Positions 26,938 through 35,063 of a stretch of 64,000 bases of DNA are shown in pieces (positions within the stretch are counted from its first letter, which is position 1; each line of letters starts with the position of its first letter). Below the pieces are notes generated by a model. That model worked only from the letters and a program-made list of their open reading frames with translations, was not told the origin of the DNA and searched no databases. Origin of the DNA: JBDSWU01 sp038230395 (GTDB lineage Bacteria > Patescibacteriota > Saccharimonadia > Saccharimonadales > UBA4665); contig JBBRNI010000001.1 in the NCBI GenBank assembly GCA_038230395.1, positions 186,001 to 250,000 of the forward strand, given 5' to 3'. Position numbers and translations under genes: made by a program.

Positions 26938-27552
26938 ATGGCACGTGATACACGCTCTATCGTCAAGATGTCTCGCCGTGAAGGTTATGCCTTGCACCCT
27001 AAGGCTCACAAAGCTTTAGCTAAGCGCGCAACACCTCCCGGCCAGCATGGTCGAAACGCTCGACTTAAGAACAGTCAGTACTCCCAGCAACTCCGCGAAA
27101 AGCAGAAGGTGAAGCGCCTATATGGACTGCTCGAAAAGCAGTTTAGTAACCTCATGAAAGAAGCGACACGTCGTGACGGCCAGTCTGGTGAGAACCTACT
27201 GCAGTTACTTGAGCAACGCGCTGACAACACTGTTTACCGCGCTGGATTTGCTCCAAGTCGTCGCGCTGCTCGTCAGCTGATGAGCCATGGTCATTTTCTG
27301 CTCAATGGCACACGTGTTGATATTCCATCGATTCGTATGAAAGCCGGTGATGTCCTAGAACTCCGTCCTCGTAGTACTCAAACTGAGTACTTCAAGCAAA
27401 TCGATGATGTCAGCCCTGCCCCAAGTGAAATCCCAAGTTGGATCAAAGTTAACCGTAAAAAAGTTACGCTTAGCGTTACTGGCATTCCTGCCCGCGCTGA
27501 TGCTGAACCTGAAATCAAAGAACAGTTAATCGTAGAATATTACTCACGCTAG
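26938..27552 (+). CDS. rpsD: 30S ribosomal protein S4, zinc-free type
   Basis: Primary 16S binder with an S4 RNA-binding domain (RADNTVYRAGFAPSRRAARQLMSHGHFLLNG). The N-terminal part has PPGQHGRNARLKNSQYSQQLREKQKVKRLYG and no cysteine cluster, so it is the C-minus form. 204 residues. In other bacteria S4 controls this operon; no matching structure was identified. Confidence 0.97.
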   Translation: MARDTRSIVKMSRREGYALHPKAHKALAKRATPPGQHGRNARLKNSQYSQQLREKQKVKRLYGLLEKQFSNLMKEATRRDGQSGENLLQLLEQRADNTVYRAGFAPSRRAARQLMSHGHFLLNGTRVDIPSIRMKAGDVLELRPRSTQTEYFKQIDDVSPAPSEIPSWIKVNRKKVTLSVTGIPARADAEPEIKEQLIVEYYSR

Positions 27553-27578
27553 TTGCCATTAGAAAGGAAACGCAAGAT

Positions 27579-28538
27579 ATGTCAAACATGATTCACACCC
27601 CAGGACTCGTCAAAGTCGATGATCACAGCTCAGTAAGTAGCACGTTCGTTATTGAGCCACTTCACAGTGGTTACGGTATGACGCTCGGTAATTCTATGCG
27701 CCGCGTACTGCTCTCCAGTATCGCTGGCGCCGCAGTTACTGCTTTCAAGATTGAAGGCACAACACACGAATTTAGCTCCGTTGAAGGCATAAAAGAGGAT
27801 GTCGTTGACATCATGCTAGCCCTCAAAGGTATCCGCTTCCGCGTTTACGGCGAAGATGTTCAGCACCTGCGTATTGTCAAAACAGGCAAAGGCCCTGTTA
27901 CGGCTAAAGACATTCAAACTAACGCTGATGTCGAAATTGTTAACCCTGAGCACATCATTGCGACTATTGATGACGCCAAAGCTACGTTCACAGTTGATTT
28001 AACAGTCGAAGTTGGCCGCGGTTATCGGACTATCGAAGAAGGTACCGCACGCAAGGCTAGCGATATGATCGCTGTCGACGCTATATTTAGTCCAGTACTG
28101 CGTTGTCGTTACAAGGTAGAGAACACTCGTGTTGGTCAAGCTACAGACCTGGATAAATTACTGCTAACTATCGATACTGACGGTTCTATCACGCCTCAAG
28201 ATGCCTTTGAAGAGGCCTCAGCAATTTTAGTAAATCAGTACACCGCGCTAGCCGGCAAAACTCGCGTCGCGGTTGCAGAAGCAACCTCCGCTTCAGGTGA
28301 TAGTCAGAATAGTGAATTTTCACCTGGTGACATGATGGGCGATGAAGCTACCGCGCTCAATACTTCTATTGAAGATTTGAACCTGTCAGCCCGCACCACA
28401 AATGCATTGATCAACAATGATATTCACACTATCCGCGACCTATTTGCGCTCAATGACGCAGAGCTTCGTGACCTCAAAGGTTTTGGTAGCAAAGCACTTG
28501 ATGAAGTTAAGGAAAAGTTAGCGGAGTTGGAGTTATAG
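27579..28538 (+). CDS. rpoA: DNA-directed RNA polymerase subunit alpha
   Basis: N-terminal dimerisation domain (FVIEPLHSGYGMTLGNSMRRVLLSSIAGAA, EGIKEDVVDIMLALKG) and C-terminal domain with helix-hairpin-helix (SARTTNALINNDIHTIRDLFALNDAELRDLKGFG). 319 residues, standard. GAAAGGAAACG precedes the start; rplQ follows one base after. Confidence 0.97.
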   Translation: MSNMIHTPGLVKVDDHSSVSSTFVIEPLHSGYGMTLGNSMRRVLLSSIAGAAVTAFKIEGTTHEFSSVEGIKEDVVDIMLALKGIRFRVYGEDVQHLRIVKTGKGPVTAKDIQTNADVEIVNPEHIIATIDDAKATFTVDLTVEVGRGYRTIEEGTARKASDMIAVDAIFSPVLRCRYKVENTRVGQATDLDKLLLTIDTDGSITPQDAFEEASAILVNQYTALAGKTRVAVAEATSASGDSQNSEFSPGDMMGDEATALNTSIEDLNLSARTTNALINNDIHTIRDLFALNDAELRDLKGFGSKALDEVKEKLAELEL

Positions 28539-28539
28539 T

Positions 28540-29052
28540 ATGCACCGTCACGGATACAAAGGCCGCAAATTCGGCCGTGAAACAGACCAGCGCCGAGCGC
28601 TTATCAAAGGTCTAGCCGACTCTCTCGTCAAGTACGAGACAATCGAGACTACCTTAGAAAAAGCCAAAGAAGTCGCGCCCTATGTTGAAAAACTGATTAC
28701 CAAAGCCAAAAAGGGTGATTTGCACAATCGACGCCAAGTTCTTTCTGGTCTGCAAACTATAGCAAGCGCTCACAAGCTTGTAGATGAAATCGCACCAAAG
28801 CTCACTGGTCGTAACAGTGGTCATTTGCGTATCACCAAGACTCGTACGCGTCGTGGTGATAACGCCCAGCTTGCCAAGGTTAGCTTTGTAGACGACCTCA
28901 AAAATGCGCCCGTGGCGCAATCGGCTGCCGCGCTAGCATCTAATGTCGCTTCGCCAGCCGTTAAGGCGACTAAAGTGGTAACCGCTAAGCCAGTAGCAAA
29001 GAAGCCTGCAGCCGTTAAGGCTAAGCCAGTTGCCGCGAAAGAGGAGAAATAA
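28540..29052 (+). CDS. rplQ: 50S ribosomal protein L17 with C-terminal extension
   Basis: MHRHGYKGRKFGRETDQRRALIKGLADSLVKYE is a full L17 signature, ending in RITKTRTRRGDNAQLAKVSFV. The last ~55 residues form an Ala/Lys/Val/Pro repeat-like tail, giving 170 residues instead of ~120. Confidence 0.95.
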   Translation: MHRHGYKGRKFGRETDQRRALIKGLADSLVKYETIETTLEKAKEVAPYVEKLITKAKKGDLHNRRQVLSGLQTIASAHKLVDEIAPKLTGRNSGHLRITKTRTRRGDNAQLAKVSFVDDLKNAPVAQSAAALASNVASPAVKATKVVTAKPVAKKPAAVKAKPVAAKEEK

Positions 29053-29054
29053 CT

Positions 29055-29498
29055 ATGATGAAAACTTTTAGCGCTAAGCCAACTGATGTTGTTCGCCAGT
29101 GGTATGTCATTGACGCCGCGGAAGCCCCTATGGGCCGCGTCGCCACCCGCGCTGCGACACTATTACTTGGCAAAGGCAAAACCCAATTTACTAAACATAT
29201 TGATTGCGGTGATTTTGTCATCATCATTAACGCGCAGAATCTCAAGGTGACCGGTGATAAGCTTGAGCAGAAGATGTACTACCATCACAGCCATTTCCCT
29301 GGCGGACTGAAAGAAGAATCTCTGAAATCCAAAATGGATAAAGACCCTACACATGCCTTAACTCACGCGATCCGTGGTATGTTACCGGTCAACAAACTCC
29401 GTGATGGACGATTACTTCGCCTTAAAATTTATGCTGGTGCCGAACACAATCACGCCGCACAGAAACCGCTTTCAATTTCTATAAAGGATGTCAAATAA
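29055..29498 (+). CDS. rplM: 50S ribosomal protein L13
   Basis: VRQWYVIDAAEAPMGRVATRAATLLLGKGK and the central HIDCGDFVIIINAQ identify L13. 147 residues. Two bases after rplQ; one-base overlap with rpsI. Confidence 0.97.
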   Translation: MMKTFSAKPTDVVRQWYVIDAAEAPMGRVATRAATLLLGKGKTQFTKHIDCGDFVIIINAQNLKVTGDKLEQKMYYHHSHFPGGLKEESLKSKMDKDPTHALTHAIRGMLPVNKLRDGRLLRLKIYAGAEHNHAAQKPLSISIKDVK

Positions 29499-29899
29499 TG
29501 GCTGCATCAAACTCATACTTTTACGCACTCGGCCGCCGCAAGAGCGCGACCGCACGTGTCCGTGTAATGTCCGGCAAGGGCAGCATCACAATCAATGGCA
29601 AAGCAGCTGCTGATTACTTCGCTGACAGCGCTTACTTGCTTTACAAGCTCAAGCAACCATTTGCGGTACTTGATCTTGAAGGTAAATATGACGTCACCGT
29701 TATGGTAAATGGTGGTGGTCACGAAGGTCAGATGGAAGCAATTCGTCTTGGCATTGCTAAGGCCTTAGTCGTCATGACGCCTGATCTCAAGAGCACGCTC
29801 AAGCGCGCTGACTTAATCAGCCGTGACCCTCGTGAGCGCGAACGCAAAAAGTTCGGTCTCAAGGGTGCTCGCAAACAACGCCAATTTACCAAGCGTTAA
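29498..29899 (+). CDS. rpsI: 30S ribosomal protein S9
   Basis: YALGRRKSATARVRV start, GGGHEGQMEAIRLGIAKAL middle, and a C-terminus ending KFGLKGARKQRQFTKR whose final Lys-Arg contacts P-site tRNA in model ribosomes. 133 residues. Last gene of the ribosomal run. Confidence 0.97.
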   Translation: MAASNSYFYALGRRKSATARVRVMSGKGSITINGKAAADYFADSAYLLYKLKQPFAVLDLEGKYDVTVMVNGGGHEGQMEAIRLGIAKALVVMTPDLKSTLKRADLISRDPRERERKKFGLKGARKQRQFTKR

Positions 29900-29976
29900 C
29901 GACAAGTTTCCAACGGCACTTCGGTGCTCGCAGTTCATTTCACACAGCACAATCGTAAATTTGTCTTTTGTACATT

Positions 29977-30006
29977 AAACAGCCTCAGTTATGAGGCTGT
30001 TTAAGT
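29977..30006 (+). terminator. terminator of the ribosomal protein cluster
   Basis: AAACAGCCTC (29977-29986) pairs with GAGGCTGTTT (29993-30002), loop AGTTAT. Just before it, GCAC-TTCG-GTGC (29917-29928) can form a tetraloop hairpin, and the following CGGTGCTCGCAGTTCAT resembles the repeat in the fusA-tuf gap. Confidence 0.85.
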
Positions 30007-30038
30007 TTCTCGCCGGCCAACCCGTTGGTTTTGTGACG

Positions 30039-30074
30039 GGGTATAGGCTAAAGAGTACACTTTAGCGTATACCC
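30039..30074. repeat. palindromic intergenic repeat related to the MITE-like element
   Basis: GGGTATAGGCTAAAG (30039-30053) pairs, with one mismatch, with CTTTAGCGTATACCC (30060-30074). The arms match the internal palindrome at 23743-23780 almost base for base, but no terminal repeats flank it. Confidence 0.6.
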
Positions 30075-30176
30075 TTCATATATGTGATTTCATATGTATT
30101 GTCTTATTATAATCAAGAACAAAGCACTAGTACCATCTTTTTAGGTGGGGATCCAAGCTTTCTGTCGCTTGTTGAC

Positions 30177-30205
30177 TTGGCAGATTACGCTGATCAGTAT
30201 ATAAT
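30177..30205 (+). promoter_or_regulatory. promoter of the trpS operon
   Basis: TTGGCA (30177-30182, 5/6), exactly 17 bases, TATAAT (30200-30205, 6/6). It is among the best sigma70-type promoters in the window. It predicts a transcript starting near 30212, immediately before the ATG of a small leader peptide. Bases 30075-30176 upstream show no gene that I trust. Confidence 0.8.
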
Positions 30206-30212
30206 TACCTGC

Positions 30213-30281
30213 ATGTCCGCTTTACAAATGAACAACAACTATTGGTTTACCGACACTTCCGTGGCGGTCTGTTCTGTGTAA
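30213..30281 (+). CDS. attenuator leader peptide with Tyr-Trp-Phe codons
   Basis: A 22-codon frame whose ATG lies about one base after the predicted transcription start (leaderless); a second in-frame ATG is at 30228. It contains Asn-Asn-Asn-Tyr-Trp-Phe, with the single Trp codon TGG at 30243-30245, placed four bases before the first strand of a set of mutually exclusive hairpins. The stop TAA (30279-30281) lies past the second strand. This is the layout of a ribosome-mediated attenuator; the downstream operon contains tryptophanyl-tRNA synthetase. Confidence 0.65.
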   Translation: MSALQMNNNYWFTDTSVAVCSV

Positions 30282-30328
30282 TTGAAATCTCGAAGATATT
30301 GAAAAAACCGCCACGAGGGCGGTTTTTT
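30249..30328 (+). promoter_or_regulatory. transcription attenuator (pause, antiterminator, terminator) upstream of the trpS operon
   Basis: Four strands are visible. Strand 1 ACCGACAC (30249-30256) pairs with strand 2 GTGGCGGT (30261-30268), 7 of 8 pairs, TTCC loop. Strand 2, as CGTGGCGGT (30260-30268), pairs perfectly over 9 bp with strand 3 ACCGCCACG (30307-30315). Strand 3, as AAAAAACCGCC (30302-30312), pairs perfectly with strand 4 GGCGGTTTTTT (30318-30328), a U-tailed terminator. A ribosome stalled on the Trp codon at 30243 would cover strand 1, free strand 2 to capture strand 3, and prevent termination. The mechanism is inferred from the enterobacterial trp and pheST paradigms. Confidence 0.7.
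30302..30328 (+). terminator. attenuator terminator hairpin
   Basis: An 11-bp perfect stem with an ACGAG loop ending in six Ts, placed between a strong promoter and the first gene of the operon. As a plain terminator it would block the operon, which supports a regulatory role. Confidence 0.85.
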
Positions 30329-30363
30329 AATAATTACTAAGGAGAAAATATAAATGAAATAGC

Positions 30364-30579
30364 ATGCATCATCTAGAAACCGAAGATGAACGCCAAGCTT
30401 TCGTCCAAGAATGCGCACTCGACGGCCTCAAGATGGTCTGTGCAGGCCCGTTAAACGGCCAAAAGCACCGCATCTGTCGACTACCGGAAGAAACTAAACA
30501 AGCCACCGAAGCCATCGTCAGACCTCTGCTCCGTGAACAGCGAGCTACTGTCGAACTCGGCACATTGGCACTACAATGA
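30364..30579 (+). CDS. small hypothetical protein, first gene of the trpS operon
   Basis: 71 residues, charged, no membrane segment, unrecognised. The ribosome binding site AAGGAG (30340-30345) is spaced for an ATG at 30354, which opens only a two-codon frame (ATG AAA TAG). This gene's ATG follows 1 base after that stop, which suggests reinitiation, or a gene whose 5' end has been damaged. Ends 22 bases before the racemase start. Confidence 0.5.
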   Translation: MHHLETEDERQAFVQECALDGLKMVCAGPLNGQKHRICRLPEETKQATEAIVRPLLREQRATVELGTLALQ

Positions 30580-30601
30580 TTACTCATTAAGGAGAAATAC
30601 T

Positions 30602-31277
30602 GTGAAACGAATTTTAATCATCGGCGGCATGGGCCCTCAGGCAAGCCTGGAGCTCCATAGCCGCATTATCTCAGCCGCTAGCAGTGCCGGCGCACACCAT
30701 GGGGAAGATTTCCCGGAGATTGTGCATGCCAGCTTACCAATAGCGGACTTTATTAGTGATACCTCGCGCCTGCAACCGGCTGCAGATCTAGTTAATGCAG
30801 CCATGAGCCAATTTTATATTTGGCGATGGTCAGTTAGTAGTAATTGCTTGTAATACAGCTCACTTACTACTGCCAAAACTCAAACCACACTTACGTTCTC
30901 AAATCATCTCTTTAACGGAAGTGACATTGGATTATATTGCTAGTCGTGGGCTACTGCGGATTGGCCTACTGGCCTCACCGACGACCATTGTCAGCGGTCT
31001 GTACTCAAACCCGTTAGAAGCGTTGAGCATGGAAATCTTAAAACCAAGTGCCACCGAACAAGTGGCTATTGAAACAGCTATCCGATCAGTTATAGCCGGT
31101 GACACTGCCACGGCGCGGTTCATTGTGCTGGCCAATGTATCAGCTATGATACAGGCCGGCGCCCAGGCGGTACTGCTTGGTTGCACCGAACTATCGATAG
31201 CAGGAAAAGACTTGCCATACACCATTGACCCATTAACGCTTATAACAGAGCATTTACTATCTCGGCAAGCAGAATAA
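30602..31277 (+). pseudogene. aspartate/glutamate racemase family, frameshifted
   Basis: Read as one gene with a frame change near 30811-30821, the protein has the family layout. The start is GTG at 30602 with AAGGAG upstream (KRILIIGGMGPQASLELHSRI). After the shift comes GDGQLVVIACNTAHLLLPKL with the first catalytic Cys, and LLGCTELSI with the second. The first frame stops at 30853; the second frame carries the rest to 31277. The change is a net +1 in the AT-rich ATTTTATATTTGG. All catalytic residues survive, so an assembly or sequencing error, or a recent mutation, is plausible. The family interconverts L- and D-Asp or Glu, which feed peptidoglycan. Confidence 0.8.
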
Positions 31278-31279
31278 CC

Positions 31280-31597
31280 ATGAATGTACGAATTGAAGAA
31301 GTGGCCGGGGTTCCGGAATACATGTCCGGACTCAGCCACGAACCACAAATATTAGAACGAACCATCGCCCACGCCGGCGCTGTCGGAATGGCACTGGCAG
31401 CTTCCAGCCGCGCCTACCCAGGGGCTTTTGGCCCGCTGAGGCCCATGGAATTACTGCCGATTGCAGCCCAGCGATTCATGAACCCGGAAGTAGTGACTTA
31501 CGGTGTCGGCAATGGCTCTGAACTGGCAGCTTGCCTGATGCTACACGGTGATCGGCGGATCAGACGGGCGCGCAATATATTAAAAGGTCAGCTATAA
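31280..31597 (+). CDS. hypothetical protein between racemase and trpS
   Basis: 105 residues, starting 2 bases after the racemase stop and ending in a one-base overlap with the trpS ATG, so it is translationally embedded in the operon. No domain recognised; a central segment AHAGAVGMALAASSRAYPG is mildly hydrophobic and may be a helix. Function unknown. Confidence 0.65.
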   Translation: MNVRIEEVAGVPEYMSGLSHEPQILERTIAHAGAVGMALAASSRAYPGAFGPLRPMELLPIAAQRFMNPEVVTYGVGNGSELAACLMLHGDRRIRRARNILKGQL

Positions 31598-32622
31598 TGG
31601 AGAGTAGAATGATAAAACCTGTAATACTGACCGGCATTCGTGCCAACAATGACCTGCATATTGGTAATTATCTGGGCGCCTTGATGCCAATTGTCGATAT
31701 GGCGCGGCAAAAAGCGAGCGAGTATCAGATCAATATGTTTGTGCCGGACCTGCACAGCTTTACAACGCCAATCGATCACACTCAGATGCAAGCCGGCATC
31801 ATAAACAACTTACGTGTTTTTGCGGCGGCCGGTTTGCCGCTCGATAACCCCGATGTCCATATATATCGTCAAAGTTATGTGCCAGCACATAGTGAGCTGA
31901 CCTGGATACTGGATTGCTTTACTGGCTTCGGAGAAATGGCCCGCATGACCCAGTTCAAGGACAAATCGGCCCAAATTGGTGATGATAGGATTAGTGTCGG
32001 ATTATTTAATTATCCGGTGCTGATGGCGGCCGACATACTATTGTACGGAGCGAGTTATGTGCCTGTCGGTGAAGATCAGTCGCAGCATATTGAAATCACT
32101 CGTGACATTGGCGACCGGCTTAATAATCAATTTGGTGATTTATTTACGGTACCAAAACCTGTTAAGGAGCAACACGAGTTCTTTGGTAAAGACCAAGGCT
32201 TGCGCATTAAAGACTTGGCCGATCCAACTAAAAAAATGAGCAAATCAGATGAGACAGGTAAGGGTGTTATATTTATGTCCGATTCGCCAGATGAAGCCCG
32301 CAAAAAGATCATGTCAGCTACTACTGACAGTGTCGGTATGGTTGCCCGTGATTTACAAAATCAGCCGGGTGTTACCAACTTGCTGGATCTGTTAATTTTG
32401 TTTGGCGGTAATCAAGACGATTTTATTGGCCAAAACCAATATGGACCATTAAAATCTACTGTTGCCGGTAAAATCTGCGAGTTTTTAACTGACTTCCAAA
32501 GTCGGTTATCAGCCGTTGAAGACGATACCATCCATGCCAAATTAGCCTCTTCTGAAGCTCTAATGAACGAGCAAGCTAACGCCACATTACTGCGCGTGCA
32601 AACAGCAGTCGGGTTGCGTTAG
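31597..32622 (+). CDS. trpS: tryptophanyl-tRNA synthetase
   Basis: Class I aminoacyl-tRNA synthetase charging tRNA-Trp (gene at 57618-57692). The HIGH-type motif appears as LHIGNYLGA and the KMSKS loop as KKMSKSDETGKG. 341 residues, usual for bacterial TrpS. The ATG at 31597 overlaps the upstream stop (TAATG); a second ATG at 31609 is possible. Its placement behind an attenuator with a Trp codon suggests control by charged tRNA-Trp. Confidence 0.95.
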   Translation: MESRMIKPVILTGIRANNDLHIGNYLGALMPIVDMARQKASEYQINMFVPDLHSFTTPIDHTQMQAGIINNLRVFAAAGLPLDNPDVHIYRQSYVPAHSELTWILDCFTGFGEMARMTQFKDKSAQIGDDRISVGLFNYPVLMAADILLYGASYVPVGEDQSQHIEITRDIGDRLNNQFGDLFTVPKPVKEQHEFFGKDQGLRIKDLADPTKKMSKSDETGKGVIFMSDSPDEARKKIMSATTDSVGMVARDLQNQPGVTNLLDLLILFGGNQDDFIGQNQYGPLKSTVAGKICEFLTDFQSRLSAVEDDTIHAKLASSEALMNEQANATLLRVQTAVGLR

Positions 32623-32623
32623 A

Positions 32624-33502
32624 GTGGCTAATGTCGAAATCAGTCAGGCTGAACGATTAGACCAATACGTTACGCGTCTGGTGCCAAGCCTCAGCCGTGC
32701 ATACGCAGTTAAGCTAATAGAGGCAGGTCAGGTCGCTGTTAGTGGTAAACCACAAACCAAAGCTGGTTATAAGTTACGTGGTACTGACATTGTTGATATC
32801 ACCTACGATGAAATTGCCGCTATGCTAATACCGGAGGTTTCCTTAACGGTGCTGTACGAAGATGACGATTGTGTTGTCGTCGAGAAGCCAATCGGGCTTT
32901 TAACCCATAGTAAAGGCGTATTTAATCCCGAGGCCACAGTGGCCTCATGGTTACATTCACATTTGCAGGCTGAGTTAGCTGAGGCTGACACTGGCCCCAA
33001 TAACCGTGCGGGCATCGTGCATCGACTTGATAGGGCTACGAGCGGGCTGCTAATATGTGCTAAAACAGCCACCTCGCTGACCTGGTTACAGAAGCAGTTC
33101 TCGCAACGTCGCACAAAAAAGGTCTATATTGCCGTTGTAACTGGCACTTTTGAGCACCCTGAAGCGGTTATTGATCTGCCAATTGAGCGTGACCCTAAAA
33201 AGCCACAAACGTTTAGAGTCGGCGCCAACGGTAAAACAGCCACTACTACTTATAAAGTTCTTAAAACGGACGGCGTTCACACACTAGTTGAGTTGCGTCC
33301 ACAAACAGGTCGTACCCATCAGCTTCGTGTGCACATGAAGTATCTCAAGCATCCGATCGTTGGCGATACACTATACGGCGGCGAAGTGGCCGCGCGAATG
33401 TTCTTGCATGCCCACGAATTAGAACTGACTCTGCCAAACCGCGAGCGTATAGTTTTTGTGTCGCCGGTTCCGGCCGAGTTTGCTAAACAGATAGGTCAGT
33501 AG
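32624..33502 (+). CDS. RluD/RluA-family pseudouridine synthase
   Basis: N-terminal S4 domain (ERLDQYVTRLVPSLSRAYAVKLIEAGQV) followed by the catalytic domain with GIVHRLDRATSGLLICAKT, whose Asp is the nucleophile in the family, and ELRPQTGRTHQLRVHMKYL...GDTLYGG. 292 residues. GTG start one base after the trpS stop; overlaps the next gene by one base. Closest in layout to RluD (23S rRNA helix 69), but RluC-like targets cannot be excluded. Confidence 0.9.
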   Translation: MANVEISQAERLDQYVTRLVPSLSRAYAVKLIEAGQVAVSGKPQTKAGYKLRGTDIVDITYDEIAAMLIPEVSLTVLYEDDDCVVVEKPIGLLTHSKGVFNPEATVASWLHSHLQAELAEADTGPNNRAGIVHRLDRATSGLLICAKTATSLTWLQKQFSQRRTKKVYIAVVTGTFEHPEAVIDLPIERDPKKPQTFRVGANGKTATTTYKVLKTDGVHTLVELRPQTGRTHQLRVHMKYLKHPIVGDTLYGGEVAARMFLHAHELELTLPNRERIVFVSPVPAEFAKQIGQ

Positions 33503-34344
33503 TGAACGACGTAGCGCTCCATGCTACCACCTCGCACCAGCTTGAGCGATTTATCAAGTCGCCTTCGCACGCTGTATTGCTGACAGGCCCAAACGGCATT
33601 GGTAAATCGCATCTAGCACAGTATTTGGCGAACAGGCTGTTAGACCATAGGTATACGAGCCTCGCAGAACATCCCTATGTCCGTATGATTACATCCGCGG
33701 ATGGCAAAGTGATTGGTATTGAGCCAATACGGGAGTTAGAGCATTTTTTGAGCCTCAAAGTGCCAGGATTAGGCAAAATTAAACGAGTTATTATTATCCA
33801 GGATAGCCAACTGCTCGGCCTTGAAGCCCAGAATGCGCTGCTAAAAACTCTCGAGGAGCCTCCTCGCGATACAATTATTATTATGACAGCCGCCTCGCCC
33901 CAGAGCCTTTTACCAACTATTCAATCTAGGGTGCAAAATATTACGGTTATAAAACCTGCTAAGACAGATCTTATGCAAATTATGCCAGCTAATAATTTTG
34001 ACTCGAACTATACCATTAGTGGCGGATTACCAGGTCTGTTACATGCCCTCCAAAGCAACCAGGACCACCCTCTGGTTGCCGCTGTGGCTACTGCTCGGCA
34101 GATTCTTGGCCAGTCTAGCTACGAGCGACTACTCCAGGTGGACAGTCTTGCCAAAGATAAGCAACTCGCCATGGATACCTTGTTTATATTGCAGCAGATG
34201 GCTGTTATTAGCCTCCAAACGGCTCTGGAGCCAGCTAGCAAGCGCTGGCAATCGATTCTAAATGCTAGTTATATGGCTGCCGAAGCTCTGGACGCCAGTG
34301 GCAATCCAAAGCTAGTATTAACAAACCTTCTCCTAGCACTATAA
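33502..34344 (+). CDS. holB: DNA polymerase III delta' subunit (clamp loader)
   Basis: AAA+ protein with Walker A GPNGIGKSHLA, a Walker B-like VIIIQDSQLLGLEAQNALLKTLEEPP and sensor-1-like QSRVQNI, the typical HolB/DnaX layout. It lacks the zinc-binding cysteines often present between the Walker motifs of HolB. 280 residues. GTG start overlapping the pseudouridine synthase stop. Confidence 0.85.
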   Translation: MNDVALHATTSHQLERFIKSPSHAVLLTGPNGIGKSHLAQYLANRLLDHRYTSLAEHPYVRMITSADGKVIGIEPIRELEHFLSLKVPGLGKIKRVIIIQDSQLLGLEAQNALLKTLEEPPRDTIIIMTAASPQSLLPTIQSRVQNITVIKPAKTDLMQIMPANNFDSNYTISGGLPGLLHALQSNQDHPLVAAVATARQILGQSSYERLLQVDSLAKDKQLAMDTLFILQQMAVISLQTALEPASKRWQSILNASYMAAEALDASGNPKLVLTNLLLAL

Positions 34345-34395
34345 GCTAGTGCGACTTTCGCCACTGAGTCGTTAATGATACTATATGTCACATAC

Positions 34396-35061
34396 ATGTA
34401 TGAATTACTTATAGTGGCAGGGTTTGGGTTTTTAGCGTTTCGCAATTCTACCGTTCGTCCGGACGAAATTGCTAACGCCTCTCGTAAAGTAGGTGATCGT
34501 CTTGGTAAACTTTGGGATATTGCACATCAAGGTATGCGCGAAAACCGCTTTTTACGTGCCGAAAAAGCGCTATTAACTATTCTTAAGATTGATGAAAAAA
34601 ACGCGGCTGCCTACAACCGACTAGGTATTTTATATGCCAAACAAAAAGAATTCAGAGACGCCATTGATTGTTTTGAAATTGCCTCTAGCATCGAAGCGAC
34701 ACCGTCTAGTCTGCATAACCTGGGGCTTATTTACTTTGAGACCGAAAACTACGAAAAAGCAGCTATCGCCTTCGAGCAAGCTCTTAAGCTAGAGGATGGA
34801 TTGGCCGCTCGACATGTAGCCTACGCCAAAGTCCAAGAAAAGCTGGGTAATGATAAGTTGATGTTCCTAGAGTTAGACAAAGCCGCAGAGCTGGAGCCTA
34901 ACAAAGAGACCTACACACTCCTTTACAAGGCCTACGTTAGCCATGGTATGGAAGCTGAGGCTGACTTAGCCGCAGACCAGATCAAGAAGTTCACAAAAGG
35001 CAAAGCAGCCCAGACGGGCCGCGCCAAACGTATGCTGCGACCACGGCGAGTCGTAGTTTAA
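34396..35061 (+). CDS. membrane-anchored TPR-repeat protein
   Basis: One N-terminal hydrophobic segment (MYELLIVAGFGFLAF) followed by at least three tetratricopeptide units (RAEKALLTILKIDEKNAAAYNRLGILYAKQ; DAIDCFEIASSIEATPSSLHNLGLIYFE; KAAIAFEQALKLEDG) and a basic tail. I prefer the ATG at 34396, which starts directly at the membrane segment and lies 11 bases after TACTAT, over the ATG at 34375. Probably a scaffold at the membrane; partner unknown. Confidence 0.8.
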   Translation: MYELLIVAGFGFLAFRNSTVRPDEIANASRKVGDRLGKLWDIAHQGMRENRFLRAEKALLTILKIDEKNAAAYNRLGILYAKQKEFRDAIDCFEIASSIEATPSSLHNLGLIYFETENYEKAAIAFEQALKLEDGLAARHVAYAKVQEKLGNDKLMFLELDKAAELEPNKETYTLLYKAYVSHGMEAEADLAADQIKKFTKGKAAQTGRAKRMLRPRRVVV

Positions 35062-35063
35062 AC

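Noticed and set aside
30084..30281. 65-codon gene starting at 30084
   Set aside because: A strong promoter lies within it (30177-30205) and only the last 22 codons are downstream of the predicted transcript start, so I annotated the short leader peptide instead.
30210..30330. T-box riboswitch for tRNA-Trp
   Set aside because: A TGGC lies near a terminator, and the tRNA-Trp discriminator is G, but the T-box consensus (AGGGTGGNACCGCG), a stem I and a specifier loop are not present. The strands fit a leader-peptide attenuator better.
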